A DNA stretch of 36,805 bases from contig JAHDFQ010000027.1 of the NCBI GenBank assembly GCA_020628085.1, positions 1 to 36,805 of the forward strand, given 5' to 3'. The notes beneath the pieces are model-generated. The model searched no databases and was not told the origin of the DNA. It saw nothing but the letters and a program-made list of their open reading frames with translations. This DNA is from Saprospiraceae bacterium. Its GTDB lineage: Bacteria; Bacteroidota; Bacteroidia; Chitinophagales; Saprospiraceae. Numbering within the stretch: the stretch's first letter is position 1; every line of letters begins with the position of its first letter. This document shows positions 1-7,024 of the stretch, one piece after another. The position numbers and the translations under genes were made by a program.

Positions 1-4
1 AGTA

Positions 5-130
5 AGGGGTACTAAAAAAACGGGCAGAAATTTCGAGATCAATAAAAATGCTGAAATAGCCGTAGAATAAGGCGTTTGAAGCATTATTTTGATCTCTTTC
101 AAAGAAATTTTCCTGCCCGTTTTTTCCCCT
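5..130. other. Long multi-helix inverted repeat (structured RNA or bidirectional terminator candidate)
   Basis: The two arms pair in five stacked helices: AGGGG 5-9 with CCCCT 126-130, an A-run plus ACGGGCAG (14-27) with CTGCCCGT plus a T-run (113-125), AAATTTC 28-34 with GAAATTT 104-110, GAGATCAA 35-42 with TTGATCTC 89-96, and AATGCT 47-52 with AGCATT 80-85. An apical GCC 59-61 can pair with GGC 71-73. The T-runs flanking the GC-rich helix are present on both strands, so it could terminate udk (which stops at 177 on the minus strand) and anything arriving from the left. It is longer and more branched than a simple terminator, so a small structured RNA or a MITE remnant is also possible. Confidence 0.6.
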
Positions 131-176
131 AGAACTACTTATAAATCGTCTAAATGAAAAGTCTGGTCAATACTTT

Positions 177-812
177 CTATTTCTTGGATGACATGTGAGT
201 TAAATGATGTTTTAAAAAACACATGATGACATTTAAACCAGCATCAAATTTTATATTGTTGTTGATTACAATATCACATTTTTCAATATATGGCCGTATG
301 TATTTTTCAAAGGTAGGCAAGACGTGATTTTCATAACGATAAAGCACATCATCTAAAGGATAATTACGCTCTACTCGATCTCTTTTGATTCGCCGAATGA
401 CTTTTAGGTTTTCTTTTGCATGTAAAAATATTTTAAGATCGAGTAATTCATTAATTTTTTTGTAGTGGAAGATAAAAAGTCCTTCTACTATAATGATGGG
501 TGCAGGTGAGAAGGTTAGTATTTTAGGTTTTTTCTGATCATTATTGAATGTATATTCTGTTCTTGTTACTTTTTTTCCTTCTGTTAACCTTTTTATGTCT
601 TTATAAAACGCTTTTTTATCAATTGATTTTGGAAGGTCAAAGTTGATGATACCCATTTCATCTTGTGTTTGTTCCTCTTTTGGACGATAGTAATCATCTT
701 GAGAAATGACGCATAATTCTTTTTTTGAAAAAGTCGATCGAATAGCTTCAATGAACGTCGTCTTACCTGACCCACTTCCACCAGTAATTCCGATAATAAA
801 AGGCTTTGACAT
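177..812 (-). CDS. udk: Uridine kinase
   Basis: A P-loop kinase of the uridine/cytidine kinase family, which phosphorylates uridine or cytidine to the monophosphate in pyrimidine salvage in the cytosol. The Walker A motif GITGGSGSGKTT lies at the N-terminus, followed by the family motifs DDYYRP, FDLP, VEGLFIF and the arginine-rich lid RRIKRDRVER. The length of about 211 residues is normal for bacterial Udk. A GTG start at 824 is open, but I prefer the ATG at 812. A promoter match at 840-870 would place the RNA start only about 10 nt before 824, and MSKPFIIGITGG is a typical Udk N-terminus. It diverges from the DUF721 gene. Confidence 0.93.
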   Translation of the reverse strand: MSKPFIIGITGGSGSGKTTFIEAIRSTFSKKELCVISQDDYYRPKEEQTQDEMGIINFDLPKSIDKKAFYKDIKRLTEGKKVTRTEYTFNNDQKKPKILTFSPAPIIIVEGLFIFHYKKINELLDLKIFLHAKENLKVIRRIKRDRVERNYPLDDVLYRYENHVLPTFEKYIRPYIEKCDIVINNNIKFDAGLNVIMCFLKHHLTHMSSKK

Positions 813-839
813 ATATAAATACACTTATTTTTTGAATAA

Positions 840-870
840 CAAATCTAGCGAATCTGGGTTGACTGTCAAA
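840..870 (-). promoter_or_regulatory. Bacteroidota-type promoter of udk
   Basis: Read on the minus strand this is TTTG (870-867), a 19-bp spacer, then TAGATTTG (847-840). That is an exact match to the Bacteroidota primary sigma-factor consensus TTTG/TAnnTTTG. The expected RNA start is near 834, about 22 nt before the ATG at 812. Confidence 0.75.
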
Positions 871-967
871 TAAAATTATAAAATAAATTAAAAACGAGTA
901 TTTAAAATAGCAGAAGTAATAATAATAACGGATATTGTGTTTCCGTTACACACCAAAACAACATAAC

Positions 968-1258
968 ATGAGAAGTAAAGATGACGAAAAAATAGGCGAT
1001 GTTTTAAAATCTATGGTTTCACAAATGAAACATAAAGGCCGTTTGCATCAAACTCAGATTCGCACTGCCTGGGAAAAACTTATGGGTGCTTCTATCATGT
1101 CTTATACCACTTCAATTAGTCTTAGAAAAACAACGGTATATATTCGGGTCTCCTCTGCCCCACTACGAAACGAATTGACCTATAGCAAAGACAAAATTAA
1201 GAATTTATTGAATGGCGAGTTAGGCCAAGAATTAATCGAAAAAGTTGTTATTCAATAA
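968..1258 (+). CDS. DUF721 (DciA-like) protein
   Basis: A small protein of about 96 residues with the DUF721 pattern: an N-terminal helix (KIGDVLKSMVSQM), the core TQIRTAWEKLMGASIMSYT, then TTVYIRVSSAPLRNELTYSKDKI, where the family places the conserved 'L.V...s..l..eL' segment. DciA, in the same family, helps load the replicative helicase in many bacteria. Short Bacteroidota members are not proven to do this, so the function is inferred. The open frame reaches back to 935, but the ATG at 968 starts where the homology begins. Its 3' end overlaps the convergent hydrolase gene by 11 bp. Confidence 0.8.
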   Translation: MRSKDDEKIGDVLKSMVSQMKHKGRLHQTQIRTAWEKLMGASIMSYTTSISLRKTTVYIRVSSAPLRNELTYSKDKIKNLLNGELGQELIEKVVIQ

Positions 1259-2114
1259 ACTCCAAATAATATTTTAAAACCAAATTAGGTGCTTCAATTA
1301 AAGGAAAATGTCCAATATTTTTCAACTCAATGACGTCAGGATTCGGTATAATTTCCTTGTAGCGATCTGCCATTTTTTGACCAGAAATCGGATCATACAC
1401 ACCATTAATTAAGCGGATTGGAATGGAGGTTTTTTGAATTGCGGATACCCATCGTTCTCGATGATCTTTACGCTCCTGCATATATCGAATCAAGCGATGA
1501 AAAATATACTTACCACCATTGTTGCTAATCAAATACCAAAAATCATCTAATTCCTTTTCACTTGGTTGAGTATTTGAACCAAATATCTTTTTGAAATTTT
1601 GACCTAATTTTTTTCTATTGAATAATCGTCCAACGATACTGCCAATTGGACTCATTAAAATTTTCTGAATGACCAGTGGTTGATGCGTTTCTGGAAATAA
1701 TCCACCGTTTAAAAAGCAAATTGATTCAATGATTAAACCATTTTTTTTAGAAATTTGACGTTCATTAAAACGAGCCAATAATTCTTGAGCAACCGTATCA
1801 CCATAATCATGACTCAATATTTTGACACGATCAATTTGTTTAGACAACAATAATTGTTCAATTAAATTCGCTTGATCTAAAATACTATAGTCGTAACCTC
1901 TAGGTTTATCCGAAAACCCAAAACCAAGCATATCCAATGTTAGTATTCGGTATGTTGAGTTTAATTGATCCCACATTTTCCACCAATCCCAAGAGGCCGT
2001 TGGAAAACCATGAATTAGTAAAATAATGGCTCCCTGTCCTTCATCAATAGTAAATATTTGATGAGAACCATACTTGAAGTAAGAGCCTTTACTTTTCCAT
2101 TCTGAAAGCGTCAT
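1248..2114 (-). CDS. Alpha/beta hydrolase resembling animal MEST/PEG1
   Basis: An alpha/beta-hydrolase fold enzyme of 288 residues. The oxyanion segment HGFP is at 35-38, the nucleophile elbow SHDYGD at 101-106 (Asp103 in the nucleophile position, as in epoxide hydrolases and haloalkane dehalogenases), the acid candidate Asp241 in VYDP, and the catalytic His269 in NIGHFP. From memory the whole chain follows vertebrate mesoderm-specific transcript protein closely: LGFGFSDKPR, LSHDYGD.VAQELL, NGG.FPETH.PL and RWV. No signal peptide is seen. The substrate is unknown. It is the last gene of a probable three-gene minus-strand operon, 19 bp after the aldolase. Confidence 0.85.
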   Translation of the reverse strand: MTLSEWKSKGSYFKYGSHQIFTIDEGQGAIILLIHGFPTASWDWWKMWDQLNSTYRILTLDMLGFGFSDKPRGYDYSILDQANLIEQLLLSKQIDRVKILSHDYGDTVAQELLARFNERQISKKNGLIIESICFLNGGLFPETHQPLVIQKILMSPIGSIVGRLFNRKKLGQNFKKIFGSNTQPSEKELDDFWYLISNNGGKYIFHRLIRYMQERKDHRERWVSAIQKTSIPIRLINGVYDPISGQKMADRYKEIIPNPDVIELKNIGHFPLIEAPNLVLKYYLEFIE

Positions 2115-2133
2115 TGATAGTTATTTTCAACAT

Positions 2134-2952
2134 TTATAATACCAAAGCTGGTTCAGGTGCTGAAATATCCATGAAATCGGGTTGTTCATGTACAATATCT
2201 TGCCACATTGGTTGAAAACTAAAATATCCTGCTAATGGAAATCCAACCTCATAATTTCTAGTCTTCAAGGCTATTTCATGACTAATCTTTATGGGTTTGA
2301 TACCCGTTGATTCCACTAATATTTGAGATTGACAAGTGCGTTCCATCGTCACAAACCAAAAAATACATTCTTCTATACTGTGTCCAACGGTCAATAAACC
2401 ATGATTTTGTAGTATTACAGCTTTTTTATCTTCAAGTGCCTGACCAATACGTTCACCTTCGCTTAAATCATCTACCACACCTGTGTAATCATTAAACAAG
2501 CCATGGTCTTCATAAAAGATACAAGCATCTTGTGTCAACGGATCTAATTTTCTTCCTATTGCAGACCATGTTTTTCCATAAACTGTATGCGAGTGTGCTG
2601 CCGCAATTACGTCAGGTCGAGCCTTATGAATGGCAGCATGAATAGCAAAAGCAGCTTTATTTAAAGCGGTATGTTTACCAGCGACTATTTTACCTTCTTC
2701 GTTTACTAAAATTAAGTCGGACATTTTTAAACGTCGAAATGATACGCCAAAAGGATTGACCCAAAAGCAATCTGGGTACTGTGGATCACGACAAGTAATG
2801 TGTCCAGCGACGCCTTCAGAAAATCCAAATTTTCCAAAAATTCGATACGCACCTGCTAACATTGTTTTTAGATAATGGCGTTGTTGTTCTACTGTTTCAA
2901 ATGTTGGATAGTTTATCAATTTTTCAATACCTGGTGGATTGGATACAGCCAT
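2134..2952 (-). CDS. Class II aldolase/adducin family protein
   Basis: A 272-residue protein with the class II aldolase/adducin head domain. GVAGHITCRDP (48-58), the VNPFGVSF segment, FAIHAAIHKARPDV (102-115), the metal-binding pair His120/His122 in AAAHSHT and a third histidine, His184, in LQNHGLLTVG are the family's zinc site. Such proteins cleave phosphorylated sugars or act on related small substrates; the real substrate cannot be read from sequence. The length is slightly above the usual 210-260 residues. The gene lies 27 bp after the YdeI-like gene and 19 bp before the hydrolase, which suggests co-transcription. Together the aldolase and hydrolase might act in one small catabolic or detoxification step, but this is speculative. 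Confidence 0.88.
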   Translation of the reverse strand: MAVSNPPGIEKLINYPTFETVEQQRHYLKTMLAGAYRIFGKFGFSEGVAGHITCRDPQYPDCFWVNPFGVSFRRLKMSDLILVNEEGKIVAGKHTALNKAAFAIHAAIHKARPDVIAAAHSHTVYGKTWSAIGRKLDPLTQDACIFYEDHGLFNDYTGVVDDLSEGERIGQALEDKKAVILQNHGLLTVGHSIEECIFWFVTMERTCQSQILVESTGIKPIKISHEIALKTRNYEVGFPLAGYFSFQPMWQDIVHEQPDFMDISAPEPALVL

Positions 2953-2979
2953 TTTTCTACTCGTTGTTTATCTGATGAT

Positions 2980-3585
2980 TTAATATTCCACTTTAGGCCC
3001 ACGATCTCTCCCCTTGGGATGATTGGCTTTAAGATTTTGAGCGGCTTTCAAAGCGGTTTCTTCTATTCTTTTTTGACGGGTTGTAACTTGTTTCGCATTT
3101 TTAATCCATTCCAAGATACCTCTTTTAGATGAATCTGGGAAACGATGATAAAAATAAGTGGCTTTTTCATATTTAGACAAAGCTTTGCTCAGATCATCTG
3201 GAACAATTAACTGCTCGACATCATCTAAGAAATTCCAACGACCATTTTCTTTAGCCGTTTGTACAAGTTGTAAGCCTGAGGCATGCATCTTTCCATTTTT
3301 TGTCAATCGTTTAACTCTTGTTTTATTTACTCCCGACCAGTTGCTTTTAGGACTTCTAGGAGAAATTCGAAGCATGGTTTTACGTTGATCTAATTTTCTA
3401 GGTAAACTATCTACCCATCCAAAACAGATTAGTTCATCAACAATTGCATCATAGTTAACATAGGATTTACCAGCTGACTTTTTCCATTTGACCAACCATA
3501 TACTTTCGGTAATAGTATGATTTTTTTGAAGCCAAGATCTGAGTTCTGAGGCAGATTCTATAAATAGTTGTTTTTGATCATTCAT
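2980..3585 (-). CDS. YdeI/OmpD-associated (OmdA) family protein
   Basis: A 201-residue protein of the YdeI/OmdA family. The N-terminal part has SIWLVKWKKSAG and the motif ELICFGWVDS, followed by ISPRSPKSNWSGVNKTRV. The C-terminal part ends with the characteristic KRGILEWIKNAKQVTTRQKRIEE-type helical region (about 150-180), which corresponds to the OmdA domain. The biochemical role is unclear; some relatives are named bacteriocin-protection proteins. It is the first gene of the three-gene minus-strand unit and starts 24 bp after a strong palindromic terminator, so its promoter should lie in that short gap or transcription must read through. I saw no clear TAnnTTTG there. Confidence 0.82.
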   Translation of the reverse strand: MNDQKQLFIESASELRSWLQKNHTITESIWLVKWKKSAGKSYVNYDAIVDELICFGWVDSLPRKLDQRKTMLRISPRSPKSNWSGVNKTRVKRLTKNGKMHASGLQLVQTAKENGRWNFLDDVEQLIVPDDLSKALSKYEKATYFYHRFPDSSKRGILEWIKNAKQVTTRQKRIEETALKAAQNLKANHPKGRDRGPKVEY

Positions 3586-3608
3586 TAGAGTCGATGTGTA
3601 TTAAATTA

Positions 3609-3652
3609 AAAAAAAAGGACTTGAAAATATATATTTTCAAGTCCTTTTTTTT
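3609..3652 (-). terminator. Perfect palindromic intrinsic terminator
   Basis: A 28-bp perfect palindrome (3617-3644, GGACTTGAAAATAT and its reverse complement) is flanked by an A9 run and a T8 run. It acts as a terminator in either direction. It lies just after the stop of the small secreted-protein gene (minus strand, stop at 3671) and before the YdeI-like gene start. Confidence 0.85.
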
Positions 3653-3670
3653 AATTATTGCATCTAAAAT

Positions 3671-4132
3671 TTATTGCTCCGTATCGTTTTCTTTTGTGGT
3701 TGCCACAGGGGTGTCTTCAGCACCTTCTAAACGCCAATGATTATCCGTTAGCTTAATATAATCTTCTGGAATAAAAATTCTGACTTTCACAAATTCATAA
3801 CATTCACCAGTTTTAGTACGAATGGGTTTTCGTTCCATATCAAGGGATTCGATGGTGACAGTTTTGTGGTCAGAAGCACTCGTTAGATTGTATCGCTCTT
3901 TTTCTAAATAATATTTAAAAATACTAGGCGAAGCATTGTGTAAACGGACCTTGGTTTCGGTTAAAATCACATTTCCAGCCCATGGTTCAATTACGTAATC
4001 ACCAGCAATATTAAACTTTAAATCAATAATTTCTTCGATTTCAAAACTTTGATGAATAATTTTTTCAAACTGCGCATTTACTCGGTCAACAACACCAAAT
4101 AGTAATATACATACAAATATAAATAGCCTCAT
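3671..4132 (-). CDS. Small secreted protein of unknown function
   Basis: I do not recognise the family. The reading frame is open back to 4222, but the ATG at 4132 gives a normal signal peptide (MRLFIFVCILLFGVVDRVNA, cleavage before QFEKI), so I choose that start and a precursor of 153 residues. The mature part is polar and predicted mainly beta, with FNIAGDYVIEPWAGNVILTETKVRL, then a segment rich in paired charged residues, and an acidic Thr-rich tail. The pattern (a beta-rich domain reading 'vIEPW.gN.I..E..V') resembles the adhesin-like or head domains found in many Bacteroidota envelope proteins, but this is weak. It probably forms its own transcript, ending at the palindromic terminator downstream. 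Confidence 0.65.
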   Translation of the reverse strand: MRLFIFVCILLFGVVDRVNAQFEKIIHQSFEIEEIIDLKFNIAGDYVIEPWAGNVILTETKVRLHNASPSIFKYYLEKERYNLTSASDHKTVTIESLDMERKPIRTKTGECYEFVKVRIFIPEDYIKLTDNHWRLEGAEDTPVATTKENDTEQ

Positions 4133-4335
4133 TTGTTCTGTTTTAAATTGTAAGATAATTCGTAGAATATTAAAAGTAATAAGAAAAATTGACGCAGCAA
4201 AACTTAATATTTGGCCTGTCATGGTATTAATATTTAATATATGCTACAACTAATAAAACAAATCATTCATATTCAAGTTTCAATAAATAATCAGTTTTAA
4301 GTATATTTAACAGAATACATATAGAATAAAGTATA

Positions 4336-5523
4336 CTATTTGGCAATTTTTTCAATGATACACTTCCCGTCTTTCATTTCCATTTTTAGATCACCGTCCA
4401 ATTTTAACCAATCCATTAAATCTTCACCTAAAAAATCTCGCCTCCAACCGTTCATCAATTTATGATCTTCAAAGTTGGCTTCCCATCTTAATTTTTTCAA
4501 ATTATTCTTACTTATCATCAATTCTGAAGCAATCTCACTATCCATACATCGCTTTTTAATAATCAGATATAACAATTCAGCACTTAATTCTTCAGCAGGT
4601 GTCAAATCCATATGTTTCCGAACTCGACCTAATATTTCTTTTTCTTCGTCTGTTATTGGAGCCTGATAAAGTCGGTTAAACGTATCCCAGTTTTTGTCAA
4701 TTAATTTGGAATTTATTGTTCGATTATCTTTTAAAGTTCCTTTTCCTGAACTGATATTCATAACGATAGTACCAACTATTTTTTTGGGTAATATCATCTC
4801 TTTGGAATAATTTAATTCCTTCGCACGTTCTCTTCTCCATTGAAACAAACGTAATAAAAAGACTTTTTCTCGTGTCCTTGCCTGATTCATTAAACGATTA
4901 TTTAAAGCTTCTGCATGTTCATCCTCTTCATAATATTCATCAGATTCCCATATTGACATTTCATTTTTCATCCACTCTACACGATCAAAATGCTCTAATT
5001 GATCTTTAATTTTTTGATATAATTCTTCTAAGTAAATGACATCATTTAATGCATATTTGACCTGTTTATTTTTGAGTGGCCGGGCTTTCCAATCTGTTAC
5101 GGTATATCCTTTGCTGATACGAACGCCCAATTCGCTGTCCAATAATTTTCCAAAAGATAAGGGGTAACGATAACCAATAAACCCTGCTCCAATTTGTGTA
5201 TCAAATACATTTTGAGGAATTACATCATATTGATTATTCAAGATTCGATAATCATTTTCACCTGCATGTGTGATTTTTAATATATCAGGATTTTCAATTA
5301 AATCGAAGAATGGATTTAAGTCTTTTATTTTGATAGAATCAATTAGATAATTTCCATGAACAGTAGCAACTTGAATAAGGCAAAGTAATGTGTAATAACG
5401 TTTTTCACCGATAAATTCGGTGTCAAATCCCATCCATTCTACATCTGCATTTTGATTAGCAAATTTGATTAAGTCAGTCTCATTGTCTATTAGTTGATAA
5501 TCTGGAATTTCGTTTTTTGTCAT
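4336..5523 (-). CDS. rnd: Ribonuclease D
   Basis: A 3'-5' exoribonuclease of the DEDDy superfamily, acting in stable-RNA maturation. The Exo I motif is GFDTEF (Asp34, Glu36), Exo II lies in KITHAGENDYRIL and Exo III in YALNDVIYLEELY, with the tyrosine of the DEDDy subclass. These are followed by an HRDC-like helical region (VFLLRLFQWRRERAKELN onward) and a basic/acidic C-terminus. The length of 395 residues is near the usual 370-400. It starts 18 bp after the stop of the upstream Omp85-like gene, so the two are probably one transcript, although no functional link is apparent. Confidence 0.9.
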   Translation of the reverse strand: MTKNEIPDYQLIDNETDLIKFANQNADVEWMGFDTEFIGEKRYYTLLCLIQVATVHGNYLIDSIKIKDLNPFFDLIENPDILKITHAGENDYRILNNQYDVIPQNVFDTQIGAGFIGYRYPLSFGKLLDSELGVRISKGYTVTDWKARPLKNKQVKYALNDVIYLEELYQKIKDQLEHFDRVEWMKNEMSIWESDEYYEEDEHAEALNNRLMNQARTREKVFLLRLFQWRRERAKELNYSKEMILPKKIVGTIVMNISSGKGTLKDNRTINSKLIDKNWDTFNRLYQAPITDEEKEILGRVRKHMDLTPAEELSAELLYLIIKKRCMDSEIASELMISKNNLKKLRWEANFEDHKLMNGWRRDFLGEDLMDWLKLDGDLKMEMKDGKCIIEKIAK

Positions 5524-5541
5524 GTTTGTTTATAATAATTT

Positions 5542-6759
5542 CTAAAATGCTTCTCCTAAAAAGAAGTACACGCCCCATGCTCTTCCATTGGCTGTTGCTC
5601 CTTTGTGTAGACCATAACCCACATCGAAACGGAGGTTGATTCGTTGATTGAAGTTGACAACATAACGCCCTCCAAAGCCAATAGTTGCACGAAAAGCAGT
5701 CAAATCAAAATCTTGCCAAGTATCCATCACTTGAGCGCCACTGGCAAAAAGATGAATAGCCAGACGTTTCCAAAACACCCAAAATTTAGCGGTTGGGTCT
5801 TGTTGTAGTGGTATTCTATATTCTGTTTCAAAGCCTAAAACGTGATTATTTCGATACGTTCCATTAAAGTAACCACGTACAAAATCGTTTCCACCAATCG
5901 AAGAAAGGCCGTATAAAGGTAAATCTTTTTTTGAAAACCGTTGATCGCTTAAAATCCTAAAGGCTGCACTCTGTTCTTTGTATATGCGTTTATAAAAACG
6001 ATGGTCGAGGTATAAATTATAAAAAGAATGGGTACTTCCAAAAACATCATCATAAAATAAATGCCGCATCTGGGTAAAATATCCACTTTTAGCGTTATTC
6101 AGATTATCTCTAGTATCATATGTGATTCCAAAACCAACTCCCGATAAACGAGCCTCAATTTGAGTTTCACTAATCAAAGCATTATTACCAACTACAATCC
6201 GATTTCCAAACGGTTCAACTTTACTCGCACTGTTAAGATGATACGCAGGCCCACCAAATAATCCATCTTTAAAGCGATACATGCCCGATAGTCGAAAATC
6301 AATTTGATTGGAGGTAAATTCTAAAAAATTAAATTCATCTTTAACCGCACCTGTTTCGGGATCAATTTTTTGAACAAGACCATTGGCATTATTTCCTCTA
6401 CCAAAATTTCGATCTACATTACGTTGATATTCCGCCCGTCCCTCAATTCTATATTTTTCTTTTGGTGTGAAAATGGTAAAGTCTGTGCCTACCGATATTT
6501 GACTTTTTGTCGTAATTACTCCCAACAATGCAATTTGCGACATACGCGTCAAGGTATCGCCTTTGGCTAAATCAAAAAACATAGCACTTAAAAAACCTGC
6601 CGTCACACCTGTTTCAGGACTATATGCGGTCGCAGGTAATAAAACATACTTGGTTTTTCGTTTAGTAATAACAACCTCAGGAACTTCCAAATCTTGCGAT
6701 TGTAGTCCAGAAACTATAAACATTAAAATATAAAAAAGTAGGCTTATTCTTTTAATCAT
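5542..6759 (-). CDS. BamA/TamA-type (Omp85) outer-membrane beta-barrel protein without POTRA domains
   Basis: A 405-residue outer-membrane protein with a signal peptide (MIKRISLLFYILMFIVSG, then LQSQ). After a short linker (EVPEVVITKRKTKYVLLPA) the rest is alternating hydrophobic/polar beta strands with many aromatic residues. It includes GVGFGITYDTRDNLNNAKSG, a common Omp85 barrel signature, a motif SSIGGNDFVRGY resembling the Omp85 strand/L6 region, and a C-terminal phenylalanine (FFLGEAF). This fits the bacterial surface antigen (Omp85 barrel) domain alone. There is no room for POTRA repeats, so it is not BamA itself. Its client or cargo is unknown. Confidence 0.85.
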   Translation of the reverse strand: MIKRISLLFYILMFIVSGLQSQDLEVPEVVITKRKTKYVLLPATAYSPETGVTAGFLSAMFFDLAKGDTLTRMSQIALLGVITTKSQISVGTDFTIFTPKEKYRIEGRAEYQRNVDRNFGRGNNANGLVQKIDPETGAVKDEFNFLEFTSNQIDFRLSGMYRFKDGLFGGPAYHLNSASKVEPFGNRIVVGNNALISETQIEARLSGVGFGITYDTRDNLNNAKSGYFTQMRHLFYDDVFGSTHSFYNLYLDHRFYKRIYKEQSAAFRILSDQRFSKKDLPLYGLSSIGGNDFVRGYFNGTYRNNHVLGFETEYRIPLQQDPTAKFWVFWKRLAIHLFASGAQVMDTWQDFDLTAFRATIGFGGRYVVNFNQRINLRFDVGYGLHKGATANGRAWGVYFFLGEAF

Positions 6760-7024
6760 GGGTGATTGAAAGCTACATCAAAAAAGTTTAAAAGTTGTAG
6801 ACTTTTGCTATTTGAAAACGTCAGTATTGGGTAATTGTTAATCTAGAATATTAAATTTACCTTACCTCATAAATATTACAACGTAAAACTACAATAATAG
6901 ATGATGATTTTGAGTAATATTGAGGGCTAATTAAAATCAAGTAAAACTTTATAGCTCGTATATACTTTAAGTTAGAGTATTTAGTACACAAAAAATAGAA
7001 TTTTCCTTCTCAAACACAAAAAAT
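6760..7024. other. Divergent intergenic region
   Basis: This 265-bp AT-rich gap separates the divergent Omp85-like and AsmA-like genes. It must hold both promoters, but I found no clean TTTG/TAnnTTTG match on either strand and no convincing hairpin or short gene. Confidence 0.4.

Noticed and set aside
822-824. GTG start for udk
   Set aside because: The promoter match leaves about 10 nt of leader, and the ATG at 812 begins a typical Udk N-terminus.
5542-6759. Annotation as BamA
   Set aside because: There is no space for POTRA domains between the signal peptide and the barrel; only the Omp85-type barrel is supported.
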